Assembly (NCBI RefSeq): GCF_009930875.1
Contig: NZ_CP025249.1
Location: 186,001-250,000 of the forward strand
Direction: 5' to 3'
Origin: Actinomyces sp. 432
GTDB taxonomy: Bacteria; Actinomycetota; Actinomycetes; Actinomycetales; Actinomycetaceae
DNA: 64,000 nucleotides
A program made the position numbers and the translations under genes. The notes beneath the pieces are model-generated. The model was given only the letters and a program-made list of their open reading frames with translations, did not search any database and was not told the DNA's origin. Shown here piece by piece: positions 34,358-42,658 of this stretch. How positions within the stretch are numbered: the first letter of the stretch is position 1; each line of letters starts with the position of its first letter.

Positions 34358-36661
34358 TCAGCGTCGGCCGACCCACCTGCTCAATAGCAGCGCTGCCAGG
34401 GCCGGCAGCGCCGCTGCCGCCGAGAAGAGCAGCATTGTCAGGCCCGAGTCGTTGACGAGAACCTCAAGTACCACCAGCACCGCCAGCCCCCGCAGCGTCG
34501 GCCCCGGCCACGCGGGCGTCGCCGCCACCAGCCAGGCATAGGCGCCCACGCCCGCGCGGGCGTCGCGGACCGTCCGCCGCAACCACCAGGCGGCCGCACT
34601 GGCCACGCCCACACCGATGACGAGTGCCAGCAGCGCCAACGGGCTGGTGAGGAACGGGGCGGTTAGCGCAGCGGCCTTGCGGACCAGCGTCGCGCCCGCA
34701 CGCCCATCCACCACCTGGCTCACGAACCCACCCAGGTGGGTGCGCGAGCCTGCGGCGTAGTCCGCGACCGCGAACGCGCCTACCACGCCCACGGTCACCA
34801 GCCCCACGCCTAGCCAGCGTCGCAGGCCGAGCCGTACCCCCGCCAACCCGGCCCCCAGGGCCACCAGCGCCGGCAGCAGGGTGAGCGCGCCGCCCACATC
34901 GGCCCCCAGCTGCGGTGCGCCGTCCACGGCGAGCGCAATAGCACCCGGAACCCCCACCGCCACCACCACGGCCGCACGTCGGCGCGTATGCGCTGTGGCA
35001 AACCGGTCGGCCCCGGCAGCCACGGCCACAAGCAGCGCCCCCGCCGCCAGCGCGAAGGCCGTGTTCGACACCCCGTAGAAGCGCCCGGCCACCACCGCGT
35101 TCATCCCCAGTGGCCCGTTGAACCCCAACGGGGCGCCAGCGGCGGCGTCCACCAGGAGCACCACCGGCGCCGACGCCGTCAGCAGCAGTGCGGCGCCAGG
35201 CCGCCCGAGCCGTGGCGCCAGGGCCAGCAGGGCGGCCGCCCCGGTCAGCATCCCCGCCGCAGCGGTCGCGGTCACGGCCGCCGCCATAGGCGCCCAGGCG
35301 CCGGCCCGCCACCACGGCAGCAGATTCGACAGCCAGATCCCGGCGGGCAGGGCACTCGCCCAGCAGGCGGCCCAGCCTAGGCGCCCCAGTCGCCCGGACT
35401 GCGGGTGGCGCAGGCCGACGGCGACGGCGACCAGCACCGCCCCCGTGGCGGCGAGTAGCGCGAGGGTCATCGGGATCACGGCGCGGTTGGAGGCGACGGC
35501 GTGGATAGCGTCGTCGGCCAGGGCATCCACGGCGGCGAGGTCCGCGGCGGAGACGGGGCCGGCCGTGCTCGTGGAGGGAGCGGAGGCGCCGGAGGACCCC
35601 GAGGCGGGAAGCGCCAGAACTCCACCGGTCAGCCCGGAGGCGGCTACGGCGTCCTGCCCGGCAACGGCTGCCAGCAGAGTCGGCGCCAAGTCCGTCAGCT
35701 GAATCAGGCCCCGCCGGTGCGTGGTCGGACCGACCAGGAGCGTGCCGTCACTGCCCCGCGGGGAGGTGGTGCCGGCGGGCAGGACAGCCAGCTGCGGGGA
35801 GGGGTCCTGCGGGTCGGCCACGGATACCACTACAACGCGGGCCGGCGCCGTCAGCTCCCTGAGCGCCTGCGCGAGCGCGTGGACTGCCCGCGCCGGCCCC
35901 GGTGGGGTGGTTGATGACGCCGATTCGGTGTCGGTGGCCCCCGCCCCGCCCGGTGAGCCCGCGGTACTCATGAGGTCAACCAGGATCAGGTCCGGCTCCG
36001 CTGCAGTGCTGGCCGACGCGCGCTCGCCGGCGCTCTCCGTGCCATCGCCCGCCGGGGCGGGTAGCACGCCCGGCTCGGCCGCCTCCGGCGGTCCGGCGGC
36101 ATTGGTCAGTGCCAGGACCGCACCATCCCCGACGGCGGCGTAGCCGACCCCGGCTGCGTCCAGTGCCGTGGCCAGCGCTCCCGGTTCGGTCCCGTATCCA
36201 TCGGCCTGCGCCAGCCGTGTCGCCTCCGCCCAGGAGCCGCCGGAGCATGCGGCTTCGGGCCCCGTATGGGACACGTCGGCCCGGGCGCGCATACCGGCGC
36301 CGAGAGTGACCCAGCCGTCCGCGGGGCAGGTGTTCTCCCCGATCGTGCGCTGAACCAGGTTCACCGGTGCATTCGCCGCCGCGTACTGCAGCACGGTGGC
36401 GGCATCGGCAGCCAGCTGCGGGTCGTCACCCGCAGCAAGCTCGCGCACCGACGCCCATGACAGCTCACTGACCCCGAGCACGAGGAGCGGCGCGGGAGCG
36501 GCGGATGCGGCTGGGCCGGGCGCCGCCGGGGCGGCTGACGGGCCGGGCGGCCCCAGCATCACCCCGGTCACCAGCGCCAGCGCCACCAGCACCAGTGCGC
36601 GGCGGACCTCCCAGGCCACGCCGCGCAACGGACGCGACCGGATGCGCATGGGCTCGCTCAT
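34358..36661 (-). CDS. Large membrane protein with phosphatase-like extracellular domain
   Basis: The protein is 767 residues. An N-terminal signal anchor (about 21-42) precedes an extracellular region of about 330 residues. This has traits of an alkaline-phosphatase-like fold: PLLVLGVSELSWASVRELA at its start and the segment GLIQLTDLAPTLLAAVAG near 310. About ten hydrophobic helices follow from residue 400 to the end, with FNGPLGMNAVVAGRFYGVSN between two of them. Similar proteins occur in actinobacteria without an assigned function. The start at 36661 has TAGGCT ending six bases upstream on the minus strand. The gene converges with the glycosyltransferase and diverges from pheA. Confidence 0.75.
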   Translation of the reverse strand: MSEPMRIRSRPLRGVAWEVRRALVLVALALVTGVMLGPPGPSAAPAAPGPAASAAPAPLLVLGVSELSWASVRELAAGDDPQLAADAATVLQYAAANAPVNLVQRTIGENTCPADGWVTLGAGMRARADVSHTGPEAACSGGSWAEATRLAQADGYGTEPGALATALDAAGVGYAAVGDGAVLALTNAAGPPEAAEPGVLPAPAGDGTESAGERASASTAAEPDLILVDLMSTAGSPGGAGATDTESASSTTPPGPARAVHALAQALRELTAPARVVVVSVADPQDPSPQLAVLPAGTTSPRGSDGTLLVGPTTHRRGLIQLTDLAPTLLAAVAGQDAVAASGLTGGVLALPASGSSGASAPSTSTAGPVSAADLAAVDALADDAIHAVASNRAVIPMTLALLAATGAVLVAVAVGLRHPQSGRLGRLGWAACWASALPAGIWLSNLLPWWRAGAWAPMAAAVTATAAAGMLTGAAALLALAPRLGRPGAALLLTASAPVVLLVDAAAGAPLGFNGPLGMNAVVAGRFYGVSNTAFALAAGALLVAVAAGADRFATAHTRRRAAVVVAVGVPGAIALAVDGAPQLGADVGGALTLLPALVALGAGLAGVRLGLRRWLGVGLVTVGVVGAFAVADYAAGSRTHLGGFVSQVVDGRAGATLVRKAAALTAPFLTSPLALLALVIGVGVASAAAWWLRRTVRDARAGVGAYAWLVAATPAWPGPTLRGLAVLVVLEVLVNDSGLTMLLFSAAAALPALAALLLSRWVGRR

Positions 36662-36667
36662 GCGAGC

Positions 36668-36673
36668 AGCCTA
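36668..36673 (-). promoter_or_regulatory. -10 box of a leaderless mRNA (membrane protein gene)
   Basis: On the minus strand TAGGCT ends six bases before the ATG at 36661. Confidence 0.55.
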
Positions 36674-36711
36674 CGTGGGGTGTTCGGGAGCTTCGCCGGG
36701 GAATCGCGGGA

Positions 36712-36717
36712 TAGCCT
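36712..36717 (+). promoter_or_regulatory. -10 box of a leaderless mRNA (pheA)
   Basis: TAGCCT ends six bases before the pheA ATG at 36724. Together with the box at 36668 it gives a compact divergent leaderless pair. Confidence 0.6.
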
Positions 36718-36723
36718 GGGCCC

Positions 36724-37680
36724 ATGACGAGCCCCGCCCCTATCTGGTCCTTTCTCGGCCCCGGCGGCACCTTCTGCGAAACCGCCCTGCGGCAGGTGGC
36801 GCCCGCCGACGTCGTCCTCGACCCCTGCCAGGACGTCCCCACGGCCCTCGACCACGTGCGCGACCGCAGTGCCGTCGCCGCCGTAGTTCCCATTGAGAAC
36901 TCGGTGGAGGGGGGCGTGAATGCCACGCTCGATAACCTCGTGGTTGGTGCCCCCCTGGTGATCGCCGCTGAAATGGCCGTTCCCATTACCTTCGTGCTGG
37001 CAGGACGGCCCGGCACCCGCCTGGAGGACGTGCGCGCCATCTCGACCCACCCCCACGCCTGGGCGCAATGCCGTGGATGGGTTCACCAGCACCTGCCCGG
37101 CGCCGCCTACATCGAGGGCACTTCCACCTCCGCTCCCGCCCGAGCCCTGGCTGAGGCCGACTCAGCCAAGGCAGCGGGCCTCGAGTACCAGGCCGTGCTG
37201 TGCAACCCGCTCGCTGCCGAGCAGTACCACCTGAGCGTCATCGCCGGGGGAGTGGCGGACAACCCCGACGCCGTCACCCGCTTCGTCAAGGTCTCCCGCC
37301 CCGGTCGGGTGGGTGAGCCCACGGGAGCGGACAAGACCACCCTGCTGGTGCAGCTGCCACACAACCGGGCCGGCGCGCTGCTGGACATGCTTGAGCAGTT
37401 CAGCGTCCGCGGCGTGAACCTGACACGCATCGAGTCCCGGCCCGTCGGAGACTCCCTGGGCCGCTACCGCTTCTCCATTGACGTAGAGGGGCACATCCGC
37501 GACGAGCGCGTGCAGGCGGCCTTCATCGGCCTGCACCGCACCTGCCCGTTCATTCGCTTCCTCGGCTCCTACCCGCGGCTGGACTCCCTGCCCGTGGTAG
37601 TCCCGGCCGGAACCAGTGACAAGGACTTCGTGGTGGCTCGCTCCTGGGTTGCCGACGTGCTGGAGGGGCGCACTCTCTGA
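36724..37680 (+). CDS. pheA: Prephenate dehydratase
   Basis: This 318-residue enzyme converts prephenate to phenylpyruvate in phenylalanine synthesis. The catalytic domain starts SFLGPGGTFCETALRQ. It contains VVPIENSVEGGVNATLDNL and the conserved threonine motif DNPDAVTRFVKV (about 180-191). A C-terminal ACT domain (about 205-285) carries the feedback-site motif NLTRIESRPVGDSLG and KTTLLVQLPHNRAGAL. It is monofunctional, without a chorismate mutase domain, as usual in actinobacteria. Phenylalanine inhibition is expected from the intact ACT domain. No other aromatic pathway gene is next to it. Confidence 0.94.
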   Translation: MTSPAPIWSFLGPGGTFCETALRQVAPADVVLDPCQDVPTALDHVRDRSAVAAVVPIENSVEGGVNATLDNLVVGAPLVIAAEMAVPITFVLAGRPGTRLEDVRAISTHPHAWAQCRGWVHQHLPGAAYIEGTSTSAPARALAEADSAKAAGLEYQAVLCNPLAAEQYHLSVIAGGVADNPDAVTRFVKVSRPGRVGEPTGADKTTLLVQLPHNRAGALLDMLEQFSVRGVNLTRIESRPVGDSLGRYRFSIDVEGHIRDERVQAAFIGLHRTCPFIRFLGSYPRLDSLPVVVPAGTSDKDFVVARSWVADVLEGRTL

Positions 37681-37694
37681 CAGGAGCACCCGCT

Positions 37695-37781
37695 GCGGGG
37701 CGCCGCACCCTGGGCTATGCGGGGCGCCGCACCCTGGGCTATGCGGGGCGCCGCACCCTGGGCTATGCGGGGCGCCGCACC
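37695..37781 (+). repeat. 24-bp tandem repeat, 3.6 copies
   Basis: Units of 24 bp (GCGGGGCGCCGCACCCTGGG then CTAT) lie at 37695-37718, 37719-37742 and 37743-37766, identical to each other. A partial fourth runs at 37767-37781. The array lies between the convergent pheA and diacylglycerol kinase genes, and its last part encodes the final residues and stop of the kinase. Confidence 0.92.
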
Positions 37782-38941
37782 CGTAACGCCCCGGGCTGCA
37801 CGCGTACCCGAACACCGCGCGTGGGGGCCACCAGGTCGCCGTCGACCTCGACGGCGGCGGGCCGGTCCAGCCACACCGTCGCCTCGCGCCCGCGCCGCAG
37901 CAGCACTTGGGCGGCACCACCGGTGGAGTAGGACGCCGGCCGCGGCGGCAGCACCTGCCGGGCCAGCGACGCCCAGCCCCACAGGCCGTACAGCGTGTCG
38001 ATGGCAGCGACGTCGAGCAGGCCGTCGTCCAGGCGCGCATCGGGCAGCAGCGTGATGCCGGCGGGCAGCCGCCCGCCGTTGGCGATCAGCAGGGAGCGAG
38101 CCATCATCCGTTCAGTGCGCGTGGCTTGCGGTGGTGCCGGCAATACCACCTGTGCCTCCGGCACGGCGGCGCTCATGCGGCCATTCGCAATGCCCAGCAC
38201 CAGATCCAGGCGGCGCCGTCCCAGATTCTCCAGTGCGGCGATCCCGTACGCGCCCCAGCTCAGGCGCTCCTTCAGAGCCGGGCGCGTGGAGGCGACCAGG
38301 CCGACGTCGAAGCCGATACCGGCCACCACCAGGCACGCGTGCTCGTCGCCAAGCGTCGGCCGCGCCCAACCCTGCGGTGGCTCGGCGACGTCGGCGGCAT
38401 GGGTATCGACTCCGGCCTGCTCGGCCGCCGGGGCGGTACCGGTGCGGATCCTAGGCCCGCCGTCGGGACCTTGGGAGTTAGCGCCGGGAGCGACGTCCCC
38501 GCCGTGGGCGTGCAGCAGGCCCGTGTGCCCAGCGGCCTCGGTGCGTACCCACAGCAGGTCGGTTGGCGCCGCCCGGCCGGACGCCACGATGCGCGCCAGC
38601 TCGGCGTGGCGCCGCAGCGGCAGGTTCAGGTTGCGGGCCGCGAGATTGGCAGTTCCCAGCGGCATGATCCCCATCTCGACGCCGGTACCGGCCAGACCCG
38701 CAGCCACGGAGCGCACCGTGCCGTCTCCGCCTGCGGCGACCACGAGCCGCGCCCCGGAGGCCACCGCCAGGCGCGCCTGAATGGCACCGGTCTCCCGGGC
38801 AGAGGTCTCCAGCCAGATAGTGCGGTAGCCGACGGCATGCAGCGTCTCGCCGAGCACCCGCCGCACTTCCAACGTGGCGGCAGGCTTAGCGGGATTGATG
38901 ACGACGGCGGCAACCGGCGCCGGGGCAGTGCCGACGGCCAT
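37763..38941 (-). CDS. Diacylglycerol/lipid kinase family protein
   Basis: The protein is 392 residues of the DagK/YegS catalytic family, which phosphorylates diacylglycerol or related lipids at the membrane face. The nucleotide-binding motif GARLVVAAGGDGTVRSVAAG (about 61-80) and MGIMPLGTANLAARNLNLP (about 90-108) are clear. The C-terminal domain has LLIANGGRLPAGITLLPDAR and LDDGLLDVAAI. An insert of about 50 residues (about 140-190, rich in G, P and A) is longer than in typical members. The stop falls inside the 24-bp tandem repeat, so copy-number change there would alter the C-terminus. A leaderless -10 box precedes the ATG. Confidence 0.88.
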   Translation of the reverse strand: MAVGTAPAPVAAVVINPAKPAATLEVRRVLGETLHAVGYRTIWLETSARETGAIQARLAVASGARLVVAAGGDGTVRSVAAGLAGTGVEMGIMPLGTANLAARNLNLPLRRHAELARIVASGRAAPTDLLWVRTEAAGHTGLLHAHGGDVAPGANSQGPDGGPRIRTGTAPAAEQAGVDTHAADVAEPPQGWARPTLGDEHACLVVAGIGFDVGLVASTRPALKERLSWGAYGIAALENLGRRRLDLVLGIANGRMSAAVPEAQVVLPAPPQATRTERMMARSLLIANGGRLPAGITLLPDARLDDGLLDVAAIDTLYGLWGWASLARQVLPPRPASYSTGGAAQVLLRRGREATVWLDRPAAVEVDGDLVAPTRGVRVRVQPGALRVRRPA

Positions 38942-38947
38942 ACAACA

Positions 38948-38953
38948 AGGCTA
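38948..38953 (-). promoter_or_regulatory. -10 box of a leaderless mRNA (lipid kinase gene)
   Basis: On the minus strand TAGCCT ends six bases before the ATG at 38941. Confidence 0.6.
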
Positions 38954-39184
38954 CCGGCCCGTCCCCCGTACGGCCCTGGTTCGTGCGGGGTGGCTGTTGC
39001 GGCCCCGGTCGGCGTGGACGGCCACGGGTCCGCAGCCCGCGCCGCCGCGACCCGCGAAGGCCCGGACAGGCCCACGGTAGTCCTGCTCGCAGCGCCACCT
39101 CCCGCCCGCCACTAGCACCGCCGATACGAGCACCGGACGCGCAGGAGGCGTAGACAGTACCCGTACCCGGGCCATCTCCAGCAA

Positions 39185-39238
39185 CCGACCTCGGTGGTTA
39201 TATCTACCGACCTCGGCGGTTATATCTACCGACCTCGG
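39185..39238 (-). repeat. Three CCGACCTCGG repeats, 22-bp period, entering the oxyR 3' end
   Basis: CCGACCTCGG lies at 39185-39194, 39207-39216 and 39229-39238 with the spacers TGGTTATATCTA and CGGTTATATCTA. Two copies fall inside the coding region and give the C-terminal peptide EVGRYNRRGR. Confidence 0.85.
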
Positions 39239-40151
39239 CGAGGGGCAGGCCGGCCTGTCGGGCCAGGCCGGTGATGATGTCCGCCAGCTGCGCGAAGTCG
39301 GCGCCGCGTGAGGAAGAGCTGCGGTGCACTAGGCCGATGTGCCGGGTAGGCGCCGGCGTGGCGAAGCGCACTACGGCATATCCCTCCCCGGAGAGCAGGC
39401 GCACCGCCCCCTCTGGGATAACCGTGACACCGGCGCCATTGGCGACCATCTGCACCACGGTGGACAGTGTGGTGGCCACTGCGGAGGGCGGGTTGGTGCC
39501 GTAGCGCTGGCACAGGGCCAGGGTCTGATCTCGTAGGCAGTTGCCCTCGTCGAGCAGCAGCAGTCGCTGCCCGTCCAACTCGGAGGGGAGGACGTCGTTG
39601 CGGCCCACCCACGGGTGGTCAGCAGGAACGAGCGCTACTAGCGGCTCGTCATACATGGGGATGGCCGTGGAGTGAGGCAGGTCGACGTCGGTGCTGATGA
39701 TGGCCGCATCAAGGCGGCCCTGCGCGAGCATGTCCAGCAGGTCACCGGTGACCATCTCCCGCAACTCGGGGTTCAGCAGGGGCAGCTCCCGGCCGAGCCC
39801 GTCAAGGATGAGCGGTACCAGGTAGGGGGCAAGAGTCGGGATGATTCCCAGTCGCAGGGTGCCGGCCAGAGCGGCACCCTGATTGGTGACCGCCTCGTTG
39901 AAAGACTCTGCGGCTAGCACGGCCTCACGCGCATAGGGCAGCAGTGCCTGGCCCAGCGGGGTGACCAGGACGCGGCGGGTGGTGCGTTCGACGAGCTCCC
40001 CGTCCACGCGCTTCTCCAGCGCGGTGATCGCCTGCGACAAGCTCGGCTGGCTCACGCCCAGGGCCGCCGCAGCCTCACCGAAATGCTGGTGGTCGCACAG
40101 CGCGACGAAGGCCCTCAGCTGGGAGAAGGAGGGAAGAGTGGTGGTGGGCAT
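39204..40151 (-). CDS. oxyR: OxyR-type LysR regulator of the peroxide response
   Basis: The protein is 315 residues. The N-terminal LysR helix-turn-helix (FGEAAAALGVSQPSLSQAIT) is followed by a substrate-type domain. The OxyR redox cysteines are C205 and C214 in LDEGNCLRDQTLALC, nine residues apart as in E. coli OxyR (C199/C208). It should therefore sense hydrogen peroxide by disulfide formation. The divergent neighbour is serS, not ahpC or katA, so its usual target is elsewhere. The last ten residues are encoded by a dispersed intergenic repeat and probably replaced the original C-terminus. Confidence 0.88.
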   Translation of the reverse strand: MPTTTLPSFSQLRAFVALCDHQHFGEAAAALGVSQPSLSQAITALEKRVDGELVERTTRRVLVTPLGQALLPYAREAVLAAESFNEAVTNQGAALAGTLRLGIIPTLAPYLVPLILDGLGRELPLLNPELREMVTGDLLDMLAQGRLDAAIISTDVDLPHSTAIPMYDEPLVALVPADHPWVGRNDVLPSELDGQRLLLLDEGNCLRDQTLALCQRYGTNPPSAVATTLSTVVQMVANGAGVTVIPEGAVRLLSGEGYAVVRFATPAPTRHIGLVHRSSSSRGADFAQLADIITGLARQAGLPLAEVGRYNRRGR

Positions 40152-40296
40152 GAGCGGTCCTGAGTCCGTAGCACGATCCGACCGGATGGGTCGGGGGTAG
40201 AAATCGGGGTTGGCTTATTGGTATTGACTGTAGATCACGCCCGCACGGTTCTCATGCTGTTTGCGGTCGAGACCCTCTGTGCTGCGGTTGCCTGGT

Positions 40297-40302
40297 TAGA
40301 CT
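40297..40302 (+). promoter_or_regulatory. -10 box of a leaderless mRNA (serS)
   Basis: TAGACT ends seven bases before the ATG at 40310, with no ribosome binding site. Confidence 0.55.
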
Positions 40303-40309
40303 CGCCCCC

Positions 40310-41584
40310 ATGATCGATCTGCGTGCGCTTCGTGAGAACCCCGAGCCCTTCCGTGCCAGCCAGCGTGCCCGCGGCGCCGACGTCTCCCTGGTCGACCGCG
40401 TCATTGAGGCAGACGAGGCGCGCCGCACCAGCCTTGCCGCTTTCGAGTCCCTGCGCGCCGAGCAGAAAACGGTCTCCCGGTCGGTCGGCAAGGCCGCCAC
40501 CCCCCAGGAGCGCGAGGCCGCCCTGCGGGGCGCAAAGGAACTGGCCGAGCAGGTCCGCCGGGCGCAGGCTGCTGCCGACGACGCCGCCTCAGAGCTTGAC
40601 GAGCTCACCTCCCGGTTCCAGAACCTGATCGAGGGCGCCCCCTCCGGCGGCGAGGAGGACTACGTGGTCCTGCGCCATGAGGGCCCCAAGCCGCGCGACT
40701 TCGCCGCGGAGGGCTTCGAGCCGGCGGATCACCTGGCGCTCGGCGAGGGCCTGGACATCATCGACACGCGCCGCGGCGCCAAGGTCTCCGGCGCCCGCTT
40801 CTACTACCTCAAGGGCTGGGGCATGCGCCTGGAGCTGGCCCTGATGACCGCCGCCCTGGACAAGGCCGTCGAGCACGGCTTCCTCCCCATGACCACCCCC
40901 ACCCTGGTCACCCCGCAGGTGATGGGGGGTACCGGATTCCTCGGCGCCCACAGCGACGAGATCTACTACCTGCCCGCCGACGACCTGTACCTGACCGGCA
41001 CCTCCGAGGTTGCCCTGGCCGGCTACCACACCGATGAGATCCTGGACCTGTCCGCTGGGCCCAGGCGGTACATGGGCTGGTCCACCTGCTACCGGCGTGA
41101 GGCCGGCGCCGCCGGCAAGGACACCCGCGGCATCATCCGCGTGCACCAGTTCAACAAGGCGGAGATGTTCTCCTACTGCCGTCCCGAGGACGCCGCCGAG
41201 GAGCACCAGCGGCTGCTGGCGATGGAGGAGGAGATGCTCGCCCTGGTGGGCCTGCCCTACCGGGTGATCGACACCGCCGCCGGCGACCTGGGCTCCTCCG
41301 CCGCCCGCAAGTTCGACTGCGAGGCCTGGCTGCCCACCCAGAACCGCTGGATGGAGGTCACCTCCACCTCCAACTGCACCACCTTCCAGGCGCGGCGGCT
41401 GTCCATCCGGGAGCGCCGCGACGGCAAGACCGCGCCCGTGGCCACGCTCAATGGCACCCTGGCCACCACCCGCTGGATGGTCGCGATCCTGGAGAACCAG
41501 CAGCGTGCGGACGGGAGCGTCGTCGTGCCGGAGGGCCTGCGCCCCTACCTGGGCGGCCTCGAGGTCATCGAGCCGGTCGCCTGA
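40310..41584 (+). CDS. serS: Seryl-tRNA synthetase
   Basis: This 424-residue class II enzyme charges tRNA-Ser; two tRNA-Ser genes lie in the same window. An N-terminal tRNA-binding coiled coil (about 30-100) precedes the catalytic domain. Motif 2 is in [20 protein letters not shown] and motif 3 in [18 protein letters not shown]. The serine-binding [10 protein letters not shown] is present. Length and all motifs are normal. The gene appears leaderless, and no T-box leader is present. Confidence 0.96.
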   Translation: MIDLRALRENPEPFRASQRARGADVSLVDRVIEADEARRTSLAAFESLRAEQKTVSRSVGKAATPQEREAALRGAKELAEQVRRAQAAADDAASELDELTSRFQNLIEGAPSGGEEDYVVLRHEGPKPRDFAAEGFEPADHLALGEGLDIIDTRRGAKVSGARFYYLKGWGMRLELALMTAALDKAVEHGFLPMTTPTLVTPQVMGGTGFLGAHSDEIYYLPADDLYLTGTSEVALAGYHTDEILDLSAGPRRYMGWSTCYRREAGAAGKDTRGIIRVHQFNKAEMFSYCRPEDAAEEHQRLLAMEEEMLALVGLPYRVIDTAAGDLGSSAARKFDCEAWLPTQNRWMEVTSTSNCTTFQARRLSIRERRDGKTAPVATLNGTLATTRWMVAILENQQRADGSVVVPEGLRPYLGGLEVIEPVA

Positions 41585-41644
41585 CGTGCGCACCATGTAC
41601 GGCGATAGCGGGGCGCGTCCCGCCTCCGTCCGGCTGGTCATCTA

Positions 41645-42658
41645 ATGCCGACCCGGAACGACGACGGCGCCCCCCTGATCGGCTCGGCCGCCTGGAACTC
41701 CCAGACGGTTGGCGTATACGGGCCCGGATACGACCGCCCACTGTCTCACGACGACTACCACGCGCTCGTGCGCGCCCGCATGGCCGACCTGGACCGCCTG
41801 GAGTCCGACGGCGCGGGTCCGGGCGGTCGGGCCCACCTGTTCCCTGATGAGCGGCTGGTGGTGGCCCTGGATGTGGACGGCACCATCCTGGACCTGGACG
41901 GCCGCGTCTCCGAGCGTGTTATGGCTTCGATCTCCCGTATGCGCCACTACGGCGTGCAGGTGGTCATCGCCACCGGGCGCGGCATCACCGCCGCCCTGCC
42001 GGTGGCCCGCCGGATCGGGCTGACCGACGGGTGGATGGTGTGCGCCAACGGAGCCATAACGCTGCGGATGAACCCGGCCGCCCCGGGTGGCTACGAGGTC
42101 GTGGACTCGCGCACCTTCAACCCGGCAAATGCTATTGACGCGCTGCTGGAGGCGGTCCCGGACGGGATCATCGCGGTGGAGGAGCTGGGCGCCGGCTTCC
42201 GCGTCTCGCGGCCCTTCCCCGACGGGGAGCTGATTGAGAAGCAGACGGTGGTTCCCCTGGAGGAGCTGCGCCGAGGGGAGGTCACCCGCGTGGTGCTGCG
42301 GGCCCCGGGCATGCCGGTGGACGAGTTCAGCGCCGTCGTAGGGCGGGCCGCCCTGCACTCGGTGGAGTACGCGATCGGCTGGACCGCGTGGCTCGACGTC
42401 GCCCCGCAGGGCATTACGAAGGCCTCCGCCCTTCAGGCGCTTGTGACCCGGCTAGGCACCGACTCCGGCCACGCCATCGCTGTGGGCGACGGCACCAACG
42501 ACGTCGAGATGCTGCGGTGGGCGGGCGTCGGGGCCGTAATGGGCTCGGCGCCGCAGTGGGTTAAGGAGCAAGGGGACATCGTTACCGATACGGTATGGCA
42601 CGATGGTTGCGCGGCCGTGTTGGACGCAATCGTTGAGAGGACTCGGAGGAGCTCATGA
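41645..42658 (+). CDS. HAD-family phosphatase, Cof type
   Basis: The protein is 337 residues. HAD motif I is VVALDVDGTILDLDG (about 72-86), motif II IATGRG, motif III the lysine in QGITKASALQ, and motif IV AVGDGTNDVEMLRWAG. The cap is of the Cof (C2) type with LDVAPQGITKASAL. These enzymes dephosphorylate sugar phosphates, FMN or PLP. An extra 70 residues before motif I are not part of the family core. The stop overlaps the start of the next gene (ATGA), so the two are probably co-transcribed with serS upstream. Confidence 0.88.
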   Translation: MPTRNDDGAPLIGSAAWNSQTVGVYGPGYDRPLSHDDYHALVRARMADLDRLESDGAGPGGRAHLFPDERLVVALDVDGTILDLDGRVSERVMASISRMRHYGVQVVIATGRGITAALPVARRIGLTDGWMVCANGAITLRMNPAAPGGYEVVDSRTFNPANAIDALLEAVPDGIIAVEELGAGFRVSRPFPDGELIEKQTVVPLEELRRGEVTRVVLRAPGMPVDEFSAVVGRAALHSVEYAIGWTAWLDVAPQGITKASALQALVTRLGTDSGHAIAVGDGTNDVEMLRWAGVGAVMGSAPQWVKEQGDIVTDTVWHDGCAAVLDAIVERTRRSS

